A DNA stretch of 64,000 bases from Citrobacter europaeus (GTDB lineage: Bacteria > Pseudomonadota > Gammaproteobacteria > Enterobacterales > Enterobacteriaceae): assembly GCA_020099315.1 (NCBI GenBank), contig CP083650.1, positions 3,162,001 through 3,226,000 of the forward strand. The letters are read 5' to 3'. The notes below the pieces were generated by a model. It ran no database searches. It was not told the DNA's origin and worked only from the letters and a program-made list of their open reading frames with translations. Each line of letters starts with the position of its first letter. Position 1 is the first letter of the stretch. Both the position numbers and the translations under genes were made by a program. Shown here in pieces: positions 45,194 to 52,952 of the stretch.

Positions 45194-45514
45194 TTCTTCT
45201 TCTCCTGCAGGTGGGGCGCCTCTGCCCTGCATGGGGCAAAGTTTTTAGGCTGTGTCACAGCCAGAACATTGTGCGTGAGGCGGCGCACATAATCCAGTAT
45301 TCACCGCGATAATTATTGAAATTGGCGCAGCCTTTCAGCGTAGCGATTTCACTTGTCATTCAACCCGGTGACATCGAGTGTTAATGTAAAGTTATATAGA
45401 TGATGAAGTATGTTTGCTCAATGCGGAAGTGAAAGTTACTCACAGTGCTATGAATAATCTGTATTATGGTGAGTTCGCAAACACATTCAGGTTCAACACA
45501 ATAAGGAGCCACGC
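45194..45514. promoter_or_regulatory. Divergent folE–yeiG intergenic region
   Basis: There are 321 bp without a gene. A perfect palindrome GGCTGTG-T-CACAGCC (45248–45262) lies 55 bp before folE, and an interrupted palindrome TGTGCG-N8-CGCACA (45270–45289) is next to it. The half near yeiG is A+T-rich and should hold the yeiG promoter. No small ORF was convincing. Confidence 0.45.
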
Positions 45515-46351
45515 ATGGAAATGCTTGAAGAGCACCGCTGTTTTGAAGGCTGGCAGCAACGCTGGCGTCACGACTCTACCACGTTAAATTGCGCCATGAC
45601 CTTCAGTATTTTTCTTCCGCCACCCCGCGATAACGCCCCGCCTCCGGTGCTGTACTGGCTGTCGGGCCTGACCTGCAATGATGAAAACTTCACCACCAAA
45701 GCCGGTGCGCAGCGCATCGCGGCTGAGCTGGGCATTGTTCTGGTGATGCCGGACACCAGCCCGCGCGGCGAGCAGGTTGCCAACGATGACGGCTACGATT
45801 TAGGCCAGGGCGCGGGATTTTACCTCAATGCCACCCAGCCGCCGTGGGCAACGCATTTTCGCATGTATGACTATCTGCGTGATGAGCTGCCGGCACTGAT
45901 TCAATCGCAGTTTAACGTCAGCGATCGCTGCGCCATTAGTGGACATTCCATGGGCGGTCACGGCGCGTTGATTATGGCGCTGAAAAATCCCGGGAAATAC
46001 ACCAGCATTTCCGCCTTTGCGCCGATCGTCAATCCTTGCCGCGTTCCGTGGGGCGAGAAGGCGTTTAGCGCTTATCTGGGTGAAGATAAATCACAGTGGG
46101 CCGAGTGGGACAGTTGCGCGTTAATGTTGGCCAGCAAGCCCGCAGATGCGATTCCGACGCTAATCGATCAAGGCGACAGCGACCAGTTTCTTGCCGATCA
46201 GCTCCAGCCTGCGGTACTGGCCGAAACGGCCCGTCAAACCGCATGGCCGATGACGCTGCGCATCCAGCCAGGTTACGACCACAGCTATTACTTTATTGCG
46301 TCGTTTATTGAGGATCACCTGCGCTTCCATGCCCAGTATCTGCTGAAGTGA
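45515..46351 (+). CDS. yeiG: S-formylglutathione hydrolase YeiG
   Basis: A 278-residue alpha/beta hydrolase of the esterase D family. The nucleophile Ser145 is in G-H-S-M-G-G; the acid and base are in D-Q-G-D-S-D and G-Y-D-H-S-Y-Y. It hydrolyses S-formylglutathione to formate and glutathione in formaldehyde detoxification. Length equals E. coli YeiG. ATAAGGAG precedes the ATG. It abuts the convergent regulator gene with no intergenic base. Confidence 0.96.
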   Translation: MEMLEEHRCFEGWQQRWRHDSTTLNCAMTFSIFLPPPRDNAPPPVLYWLSGLTCNDENFTTKAGAQRIAAELGIVLVMPDTSPRGEQVANDDGYDLGQGAGFYLNATQPPWATHFRMYDYLRDELPALIQSQFNVSDRCAISGHSMGGHGALIMALKNPGKYTSISAFAPIVNPCRVPWGEKAFSAYLGEDKSQWAEWDSCALMLASKPADAIPTLIDQGDSDQFLADQLQPAVLAETARQTAWPMTLRIQPGYDHSYYFIASFIEDHLRFHAQYLLK

Positions 46352-46741
46352 TCACCAGTAAAGCGTATTTTCTATTGCCGCGCTGTAGCTCATCTCTTCT
46401 GACTGCGGCGCGGACGCTTTACGATTTAGATCGGCCGCCTGCTGGCGTACCTGTAATCGCCCCACGCTCTCACCGCCTTCATGACCTTCGTTAAAATTAC
46501 GCACTTCAGACTCGAATAAGATTGCATCCAGGTGGTGCAACTTTTTCAGCGCCCGCAACAGGGAGATAAGCGTGTCCAGATTGAGGCCACCGCCTTTCTC
46601 GATGCGTTTAATGGTCGCAATGCCGACCTGTGCACTGTCAGCAAGCTGCTGCTGTGTTAGCGCCAGAGAAATCCGCGTTTCTCTAATGCGAGCGCATAAT
46701 GACAAGATGATTTCATCATTATTCATGGTGTGATATTTCAT
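46352..46741 (-). CDS. XRE-family helix-turn-helix regulator
   Basis: A 129-residue DNA-binding protein. Residues about 13–70 form a lambda-repressor-like HTH (R-I-S-L-A-L-T-Q-Q-Q-L-A-D-S-A-Q-V-G then T-I-K-R-I-E-K-G-G). The tail has no known domain. Its ATG at 46741 shares four bases (ATGA) with the stop of the serine-dehydratase-like gene, so the two are coupled; a second ATG at 46726 is possible. It probably controls the divergent operon pair around 48103–48318. It is not in K-12 at this locus as far as I recall. Confidence 0.85.
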   Translation of the reverse strand: MKYHTMNNDEIILSLCARIRETRISLALTQQQLADSAQVGIATIKRIEKGGGLNLDTLISLLRALKKLHHLDAILFESEVRNFNEGHEGGESVGRLQVRQQAADLNRKASAPQSEEMSYSAAIENTLYW

Positions 46742-48102
46742 GCCGCCCTCCCCCGATTTTTGGGCTGAATTTTCCCAAGGCAGCCGTGATACGTTTCGCG
46801 GTACTTCGCGCTCATGTCTTTACCCGTTTCATACATGGCTGCAATCACCTCATCGAGCGAAACGCATGGCTCACTGACGCGGCTCATCGCCATCGTTGCG
46901 GCGTTAATCGCTTTTACGGACGAAATCGCATTTCGTTCGACACAGGGAATTTGTACCTGCCCGCCAACCGGATCGCAGGTCAGCCCGAGATGATGCTCCA
47001 TGGTGATTTCTGCGGCATTCAGCACCTGAGCAACTGACGCCCCCATCAGTTCCGCTAACCCAGCCGCGGCCATCGAACTGGCCACACCGATCTCTCCCTG
47101 ACACCCGACCTCAGAACCCAAAATAGACGCGTTTTGTTTGAACAGTAGCGCAATGGCGCCAGCGGTGAGGAAAAAGCGGATAACCGATGCGCTATCCAGC
47201 TTACAGACAAACTTATCGTACCAACTGAGGACCGCTGGGATGATACCGCTGGCACCATTGGTCGGCGCGGTTACCACCCGCCCTCCTGCGGCGTTTTCCT
47301 CGCTGACGGCAATCGCAAACGCATTCACCCAGTTGAGGTTGGTGAGAAAGTCGTTAGCAGAGGGTTTCATTGCCAGTAATTTATAGAGCGAGCAAGCCCT
47401 GCGTGGCACCTGATACGAGCCGGGCAGTAGGCCTTCAGTATGCAGACCACGATGGACTGCCTGCTGCATTACCGCCCAAACATGCGCGAAATAGTCATGC
47501 AACGCCGCCTGAGAATGCATCTGTAACTCATTTTTCATCATTAATGCCGCAACGGATAATCCATTACGCTGGCACAGCGCCTGCAGCTGCGCGGCATTTT
47601 GAAACGCAAACGGAAATGCGTTTTTTTGCGCGGCTCTCTCGGGCACCGACTCGCCGGGTTTGCGAACCTGGCCGGCGCCGGTTGAAAACCATGTTTCTTC
47701 ATACAACGTAAAATAATCATCCCTGGCGCGAAACGTCATCGCATAGGGATGACCAGAATGCGGGTGTTGATTCGGCTTAATCGCGACCGTCACGGTAACT
47801 GAAGGAGAAAGCGTCAGGGTGCCGTCCTGTTCAGCACGTTTAATGAGATCCATCTGCTGGCGTAAATCAACATCATCCGGCTGGTTGCCCAACAGCCCCA
47901 GATAAAGAGCGATATCAACGTTATGACACTTGCGGCTTAATGAGAGCGCGCCATATAGCTCAACCTCGATTTCTCGCGTTAGCGGTAAGATCTCCTGTAG
48001 CTTTAATTGTGAAATGAAGTTAAACGCGGCACGCATTGGCCCTACTGTTCTTGAACTGGAAGGCCCAATAACGACTTTAAAAATATCAATACAACTTTCC
48101 AT
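46738..48102 (-). CDS. L-serine dehydratase-like Fe-S enzyme (SdaA family, divergent active site)
   Basis: A 454-residue single-chain iron–sulfur serine dehydratase homologue, the same length as E. coli SdaA. The 4Fe-4S cysteines Cys334, Cys376 and Cys387 keep the family spacing C-x41-C-x10-C. Several other family residues differ: GPSSSHTVGP reads GPSSSRTVGP (Arg18), the G-H-H-T-D segment reads C-H-N-V-D (59–63), A-P-T-N-G-A-C-G reads A-P-T-N-G-A-S-G (Ser285), and the C-terminal cysteine of SdaA (ending QCD) is replaced by an Arg/Lys-rich tail. Beta-elimination of a serine-like amino acid to a keto acid and ammonia is expected, but the substrate may differ. The ATG at 48102 is chosen over the longer frame to 48150 because it matches the family N-terminus. 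Confidence 0.85.
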   Translation of the reverse strand: MESCIDIFKVVIGPSSSRTVGPMRAAFNFISQLKLQEILPLTREIEVELYGALSLSRKCHNVDIALYLGLLGNQPDDVDLRQQMDLIKRAEQDGTLTLSPSVTVTVAIKPNQHPHSGHPYAMTFRARDDYFTLYEETWFSTGAGQVRKPGESVPERAAQKNAFPFAFQNAAQLQALCQRNGLSVAALMMKNELQMHSQAALHDYFAHVWAVMQQAVHRGLHTEGLLPGSYQVPRRACSLYKLLAMKPSANDFLTNLNWVNAFAIAVSEENAAGGRVVTAPTNGASGIIPAVLSWYDKFVCKLDSASVIRFFLTAGAIALLFKQNASILGSEVGCQGEIGVASSMAAAGLAELMGASVAQVLNAAEITMEHHLGLTCDPVGGQVQIPCVERNAISSVKAINAATMAMSRVSEPCVSLDEVIAAMYETGKDMSAKYRETYHGCLGKIQPKNRGRAA

Positions 48103-48318
48103 TTCAGACCCATCCCTGTTAGTCAAAATAGAATATACCGCCAGTAGCAACAGACCGTGACGTGTATATCAAAAACGATACCTTTCAGACTTTGTTTATT
48201 TTTTGGTATAAAAAACAATACTATTTTATCTTTTTTTTAACATTCACATCTGTGATAAAGCAGGATTCAATCGTCACCCCCTACTATTACAATAATCTTA
48301 ATTTACAGGAGTGAGATA
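48103..48318. promoter_or_regulatory. Divergent control region with a 40-bp-spaced direct repeat
   Basis: This A+T-rich gap holds the promoters of both arms of the serine-related cluster. AAAAACGATA (48171–48180) and AAAAACAATA (48211–48220) agree at 9 of 10 bases and are exactly 40 bp apart, each preceded by TATA. They are candidates for binding the XRE regulator. Confidence 0.5.
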
Positions 48319-49206
48319 ATGGCAATTATTTATTTTATTAGTGCAAAAGATCCTGAAAAACTTCAGGCATGGCTGCACAATACGTTTCTAAATACCGAGA
48401 CCAAACAATATCCGTGCGCACTGGAACAGTTATCTATAGCCGCATTCAATAAACCGTATTTAAAATTATCAATACCCGATGAAGTATTCACCGATGACAT
48501 ATACAAAAAACTAAGGGCGACATCGTTCACTCAGCAATTTGATTTTTTCCTAAAACCGCAAATCATCCCGACGAACGGGATCATCGCCTTTGACATGGAC
48601 TCGACGTTTATCGAGGAAGAAGGTGTGGATGAAATCGCCCGCGCGCTAGGCATCACCGATCGGATAACGGAATTGACGCAGCAGGCGATGGAAGGAAAAC
48701 TGGATTTCAATAGCAGTTTCACTCAGCGCATCGGAATGTTAAAAGGAACGCACATCGATGTCATCAATGCCGTATGCGATCGGATGACGGCCTCTCCCGG
48801 CATCACCACCATTTTGCCACTCCTCAAACAGAAGGGATTTAAAACAGCGATCATTTCCGGCGGACTGGATATTTTCACCCGCCGTTTACAACAGAAATAT
48901 CAGCTGGATTATGTATTTTCAAATACCGTTGCAATCAGGGATGGCATGCTAACGGATAATATTTCCACGCCAATCATGAATGCAGAAAATAAGCAGAAAA
49001 CGTTGGCCATACTTGCCGACTCTCTACAGATACCTCAGCATAATATTATCGCCTGCGGTGATGGCGCCAACGATATCCCCATGCTGACGTATGCTGGCAC
49101 CGGTATTGCCTGGCAAGCAAAACCAGCCGTCAGGAATTTAATTTCCAATCAGATTAACTTTCACGGATTCGAGTCGCTTTTGTTCTTTATCGAAAATGGA
49201 TTATAA
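48319..49206 (+). CDS. SerB-like HAD phosphatase
   Basis: A 295-residue haloacid-dehalogenase phosphatase that follows E. coli SerB along its length. HAD motif I is D-M-D-S-T (92–96, nucleophile Asp92), the cap region contains E-G-K-L-D-F-N-S-S-F, motif II is S180-G-G, and motif IV is G-D-G-A-N-D (247–252). The N-terminal ~85 residues replace the longer SerB N-terminus and are divergent. Phosphoserine or a related phospho-amino acid is the probable substrate, supported by the serine-dehydratase-like gene and the organophosphate antiporter beside it. The chromosomal serB for serine synthesis is normally elsewhere, so this is a paralogue. The next gene starts 31 bp downstream. Confidence 0.88.
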   Translation: MAIIYFISAKDPEKLQAWLHNTFLNTETKQYPCALEQLSIAAFNKPYLKLSIPDEVFTDDIYKKLRATSFTQQFDFFLKPQIIPTNGIIAFDMDSTFIEEEGVDEIARALGITDRITELTQQAMEGKLDFNSSFTQRIGMLKGTHIDVINAVCDRMTASPGITTILPLLKQKGFKTAIISGGLDIFTRRLQQKYQLDYVFSNTVAIRDGMLTDNISTPIMNAENKQKTLAILADSLQIPQHNIIACGDGANDIPMLTYAGTGIAWQAKPAVRNLISNQINFHGFESLLFFIENGL

Positions 49207-49237
49207 CCCCACGAGCACTGTCTGAAGGGAAAATCAT

Positions 49238-50560
49238 ATGAGCTTGAAATCATTTATATTCAGCCAGGCTGATAAGCCGGTTGTAAAAGAAAAAAAAGAG
49301 ATCGACCATACTTACAAAAAATTCAGAATAGAGATTATTACCTCAGTTTTTATCTCTTACGCCGTCTTTTATTTAACACGTAAAAACTTCTCAGCCGCCA
49401 TGCCGGCCATGCTGTCAGATACCGCTCTGACCGCTGAAGATTTTGCCATCATGTCTTCACTGTTTTACATTCTGTATGGCTCAATGAAGTTTGTTGGCGG
49501 CATGCTGGTTGATAAAATCAACCCGAAAGCCATGACCGGCCCGGTGCTCATTGGCGTGGGGATCGTTAATATTCTGTTTGGTTTTTCCGACAGCGTTGCC
49601 GCGTTTTATGTGTTGTACAGCCTCAATGCTATCCTCCAGGGTACCAGTTTTCCGCCCATGGCAAAGATCATGGCATCCTGGTTTTCCAAGAATGAACGCG
49701 GACGTTGGTGGGCGGTCGTTGAAGCGGCGCATAATATTGGCGGTAGTCTCGCCCCACTGCTGACAAGTTTCGCGATTGTCTGGAGCGGTAGCTGGAAAAT
49801 GGGTTTTTATGTGCCGGGCGCGATCTCCTTGCTGATGGGGGTCATTGCGCTCTTTACAATTAAAGACCGTCCCGGGACCTTAGGTTTGCCCAACGTTGGC
49901 GAATGGCGCAAGGATCCAACAGAGTTAGCCCAGGTTAAAGCCAGTCCGGTTAACCTCTCCTTTTGGCAGATTTTTGTTAAATATATCCTGATTAACCCGC
50001 TGGTGTGGATTATTATCATTGGCGATATGTCGGTTTATATTGCCCGCACCATCCTCAACGACTGGCCACAAATTTACTATTCTCAGGTACATGGCTGGAG
50101 CCTGATTAAAGCCAACTCCATTATCTCGTGGTTTGAAGCCGGAGGACTTGCCGGGGGGTTACTGGCGGGTTACTTATCGGACTTTATGTTTAAAAGTAAC
50201 CGCTGGATGACAGGATTAATATTCGCATTAATGCTCTGCGTGTGTATTACCTTAATCCCACTAGTTCAGGATACTTCATATACCATTACGGCCATTCTCT
50301 TCACTATTATGGGTTTTGCCCTGTACGGCCCGCATATGCTTTTTGCCGTAGGTTGTCTGGATGTCACTCACAAAGATGCGGCGGGATCGATAACCGGTTT
50401 CCGCGGATTGTTTAGCTATGTTGGCGCGGCATTAGCAGGCGTACCGGTGATATTAGTAAAGAACAACTGGGAGTGGTCTGGAGTCTATCTCTATGCCGTG
50501 ATCGCAATCCTGTTAACCACCTTGTCACTGGCCTTACTCGCCAAATTCCATCGGCTATAA
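49238..50560 (+). CDS. Organophosphate:phosphate antiporter (GlpT/UhpT family)
   Basis: A 440-residue major facilitator of the OPA family with twelve hydrophobic segments. The two arginines that bind the substrate phosphate in GlpT (Arg45 and Arg269) have clear counterparts: Arg48 in Y-L-T-R-K-N-F and Arg270 in Y-I-A-R-T-I-L-N-D-W. The loop 2–3 signature is present as G-G-M-L-V-D-K. Such carriers import a phosphorylated compound in exchange for inorganic phosphate. It is 31 bp behind the SerB-like gene, so the import of a phospho-amino acid is likely. Hexose phosphate or glycerol phosphate is the sequence-only alternative. Confidence 0.88.
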   Translation: MSLKSFIFSQADKPVVKEKKEIDHTYKKFRIEIITSVFISYAVFYLTRKNFSAAMPAMLSDTALTAEDFAIMSSLFYILYGSMKFVGGMLVDKINPKAMTGPVLIGVGIVNILFGFSDSVAAFYVLYSLNAILQGTSFPPMAKIMASWFSKNERGRWWAVVEAAHNIGGSLAPLLTSFAIVWSGSWKMGFYVPGAISLLMGVIALFTIKDRPGTLGLPNVGEWRKDPTELAQVKASPVNLSFWQIFVKYILINPLVWIIIIGDMSVYIARTILNDWPQIYYSQVHGWSLIKANSIISWFEAGGLAGGLLAGYLSDFMFKSNRWMTGLIFALMLCVCITLIPLVQDTSYTITAILFTIMGFALYGPHMLFAVGCLDVTHKDAAGSITGFRGLFSYVGAALAGVPVILVKNNWEWSGVYLYAVIAILLTTLSLALLAKFHRL

Positions 50561-50893
50561 GCCAGCCATAACAGGACGGTGGCGCCATCGCCGCTGTCCT
50601 TCAGTTAGGCTCTTTCAGCGTCAAAAAGGTGTCCTTCCTCTTCATTCCTCCATCATTCCTTCACTTTTTCTCCTTTTTTCTTTCCACATTATCCTGTTGA
50701 TTAAAAAAGCTTTTATATCGAAAAAATATCAAACACAAATGATTTCTATTATCATTTGTGTTTACAAATATTCATACTTTTGTACAATCCATTCGCTTCT
50801 TTACTGAAAAGAGTCCTTAAAAGACAAATACATACAATTGTCATGGCCTTTCATATGACACGCAGTTTGATTCATTTAAATGGAATGATACAA
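50561..50893 (+). promoter_or_regulatory. Region upstream of the TonB receptor, with Fur-like box
   Basis: 333 bp without a convincing gene. A perfect 13-bp inverted repeat (AAACACAAATGAT at 50731–50743, ATCATTTGTGTTT at 50751–50763, 7-base spacer) is the main feature. Read on the minus strand, its core GATAATAGAAATCATT agrees with the Fur consensus at 13 of 16 positions. A frame that opens at 50756 runs into the receptor gene, but its first 46 residues do not look like a signal peptide. Confidence 0.6.
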
Positions 50894-52879
50894 ATGACTA
50901 TACCTCACGTTAAGGCTGTAGCTGCCGCAGTATGCGTCGCCAGTCTCCCATCACTCGGCCATGCCGCTGAACAAGACACCGTAGTCGTTACCGCTACCGG
51001 CTTCGAGCAGAAAATTCAGGATGCACCCGCGTCGATATCTGTTATTACCAAGCAGCAGATTGAGGACAAAGCCTATCGCGATGTTACCGATGCGCTAAAA
51101 GATGTCCCTGGCGTCGTCGTCACCGGCGGGGGGAGCAGCAGCGATATTAGTATTCGCGGTATGGCTTCGCAATACACGCTCTTCCTGGTCAACGGCAAAC
51201 GCATTAGCACGCGCGGCACACGTCCTAACAGCGACAACTCAGGTATTGAGCAAGGTTGGCTGCCGCCGCTGGAATCCATCGAGCGTATCGAGGTAATCCG
51301 CGGCCCGATGTCATCCCTCTACGGCTCCGATGCGATGGGTGGCGTCATTAACGTCATCACCAAGAAAGTGTCGAATACCAAAGCCTGGACCGGCTCTCTG
51401 CACGGCGATGCCACCTTCCAGGAAGACAGAGATTCCGGCGATATTTACCAGACTAACGCCTATGCGTCTGGGCCACTGATTGACGGATTACTCGGCGCGA
51501 AGGTGACTGGCTTATTCTCCCACCGGGCCGAAGATAAAATCCTTAATGGCTACAATGAACAGCGTATGCGTAACGGGGGTTTAACCCTGAACTTTACGCC
51601 AGATGATAAAAATGACATCGACTTCGATTACGCGCGTGAACTGCAGGATCGCGACAGTACGCCAGGCAAATCCATGGCCGAGGAAAACTGCCGTAACGGG
51701 AGCTGTAAGCCCAACAGTAAAAGCGAAAACAAGTATGTGCACACGACGTATTCCCTGACCCACAGCGGTTATTACGACGACTTCAACTCCACCAGCTATG
51801 TCCAGCAGGAAGAGACCGACAACCCCGGTCGCCAGATGAAGTCTTATAACACGATTTTCAATAACCAGAACCAGGTCTTCCTTGGGGCGCACACCCTGAC
51901 GTTGGGCGGGCAATATCGTTATGAAAAACTGCGCGATAATGGCAACCAGCTACAAGCGGCTGATGGACTGAACAAACTGACTCGCTGGAGCTGGGCGCTG
52001 TTTGCCGAAGATGAATGGGCCGTTACCGATACCTTCACGCTGACCGGCGGTCTGCGTATGGATAAAGATGAAAACTACGGCGACAACTGGACGCCACGCG
52101 GCTATGGCGTATGGCATCTGAGCGATCAATGGACCTTAAAAGGCGGCGTTTCTGCGGGCTATCGCGCCCCGGATCTGCGCCAGTCTTCTGCCAGTTGGGG
52201 ACAGGTCACCGGCGGCGGTCGTCTGAACGGGATCATTGTCGGCAACCCGGACCTGAAACCGGAGAAAAGCCTCAGCGAAGAGATCGGTTTACTGTGGGAT
52301 AACGGCAACGACCTCAATGCGGGCGTGACCCTGTTCAATACCGACTTCAAAAACAAAATCACCGAAGTTCGCCGTTGCAACAGCAGTTCCGATCCGGCCT
52401 GCACCATCGGCAATACCCATTATGACTTCGTCAGCGATCGCGTTAACGTCGATAAAGCCAATATGCGCGGCGTAGAATCCACCTTCGGCTGGAAAATCAC
52501 CTCCGACGTCAACTGGACGGCGAACTATACCTATACGGAATCTGAGCAGAAAAGCGGTCAGTTCTCCGGCCAGCCGTTGAACAAAATGCCGAAGCATATG
52601 TTCAACACTACGCTGGACTGGCAGGCCACCCAGGATCTCGGTTTCTGGAGCCGTCTTAATCTGCGCGGGAAAACGTCTGAATACCTGAGCCGTACCTCCA
52701 TGGCCCAGGGCACGCCGTCCTATACTCAGGTCGATGTTGGTTTACGTTACTATGCAACCAAGGATCTGTTGATGACCGCTGGCGTGTATAACGTGCTGGA
52801 TAAACAAATCGATTACGATACCTACGACACCGTTCTTGATGGACGTCGTTACACGGTTGGCATGACTTACAGCTTCTAA
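50894..52879 (+). CDS. TonB-dependent siderophore receptor at the cirA locus
   Basis: A 661-residue outer-membrane receptor. From the ATG at 50894 the signal peptide ends near G-H-A-A-E (residue 23). The TonB box is D-T-V-V-V-T-A, the plug domain (about 35–150) has D-A-P-A-S-I-S-V-I-T and I-E-V-I-R-G-P-M-S-S-L-Y-G-S-D-A-M-G-G, and the 22-strand barrel ends with a terminal Phe. It sits just upstream of lysP, where E. coli has cirA, and has similar length, but by memory it is only moderately similar to CirA. It is of the CirA/IrgA/FepA group, so a catecholate siderophore is the likely ligand. The Fur-like box upstream fits iron control. Confidence 0.88.
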   Translation: MTIPHVKAVAAAVCVASLPSLGHAAEQDTVVVTATGFEQKIQDAPASISVITKQQIEDKAYRDVTDALKDVPGVVVTGGGSSSDISIRGMASQYTLFLVNGKRISTRGTRPNSDNSGIEQGWLPPLESIERIEVIRGPMSSLYGSDAMGGVINVITKKVSNTKAWTGSLHGDATFQEDRDSGDIYQTNAYASGPLIDGLLGAKVTGLFSHRAEDKILNGYNEQRMRNGGLTLNFTPDDKNDIDFDYARELQDRDSTPGKSMAEENCRNGSCKPNSKSENKYVHTTYSLTHSGYYDDFNSTSYVQQEETDNPGRQMKSYNTIFNNQNQVFLGAHTLTLGGQYRYEKLRDNGNQLQAADGLNKLTRWSWALFAEDEWAVTDTFTLTGGLRMDKDENYGDNWTPRGYGVWHLSDQWTLKGGVSAGYRAPDLRQSSASWGQVTGGGRLNGIIVGNPDLKPEKSLSEEIGLLWDNGNDLNAGVTLFNTDFKNKITEVRRCNSSSDPACTIGNTHYDFVSDRVNVDKANMRGVESTFGWKITSDVNWTANYTYTESEQKSGQFSGQPLNKMPKHMFNTTLDWQATQDLGFWSRLNLRGKTSEYLSRTSMAQGTPSYTQVDVGLRYYATKDLLMTAGVYNVLDKQIDYDTYDTVLDGRRYTVGMTYSF

Positions 52880-52894
52880 GTCTGGCGCAATAAA

Positions 52895-52925
52895 AAAACC
52901 CCGGCACTCATCATGCCGGGGTTTT
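52895..52925. terminator. Bidirectional terminator between the TonB receptor and lysP
   Basis: AAAACCCCGGCA (52895–52906) and TGCCGGGGTTTT (52914–52925) form a perfect 12-bp stem with a 7-base loop, T-rich on both strands. The flanking genes converge. Confidence 0.93.
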
Positions 52926-52952
52926 GTTTTTTCTGCCGTAGCTGGTTAAGAA

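Noticed and set aside
48244..48255. TCACATCTGTGA as a CRP site in the serine-cluster promoter
   Set aside because: The half-sites are in the reverse order (TCACA then TGTGA) with a 2-base gap; CRP needs TGTGA then six bases then TCACA.
50756..50893. A longer TonB receptor starting at 50756
   Set aside because: The extra N-terminal residues precede a normal signal peptide and overlap the Fur-like inverted repeat; the ATG at 50894 gives a proper secreted protein of family length.
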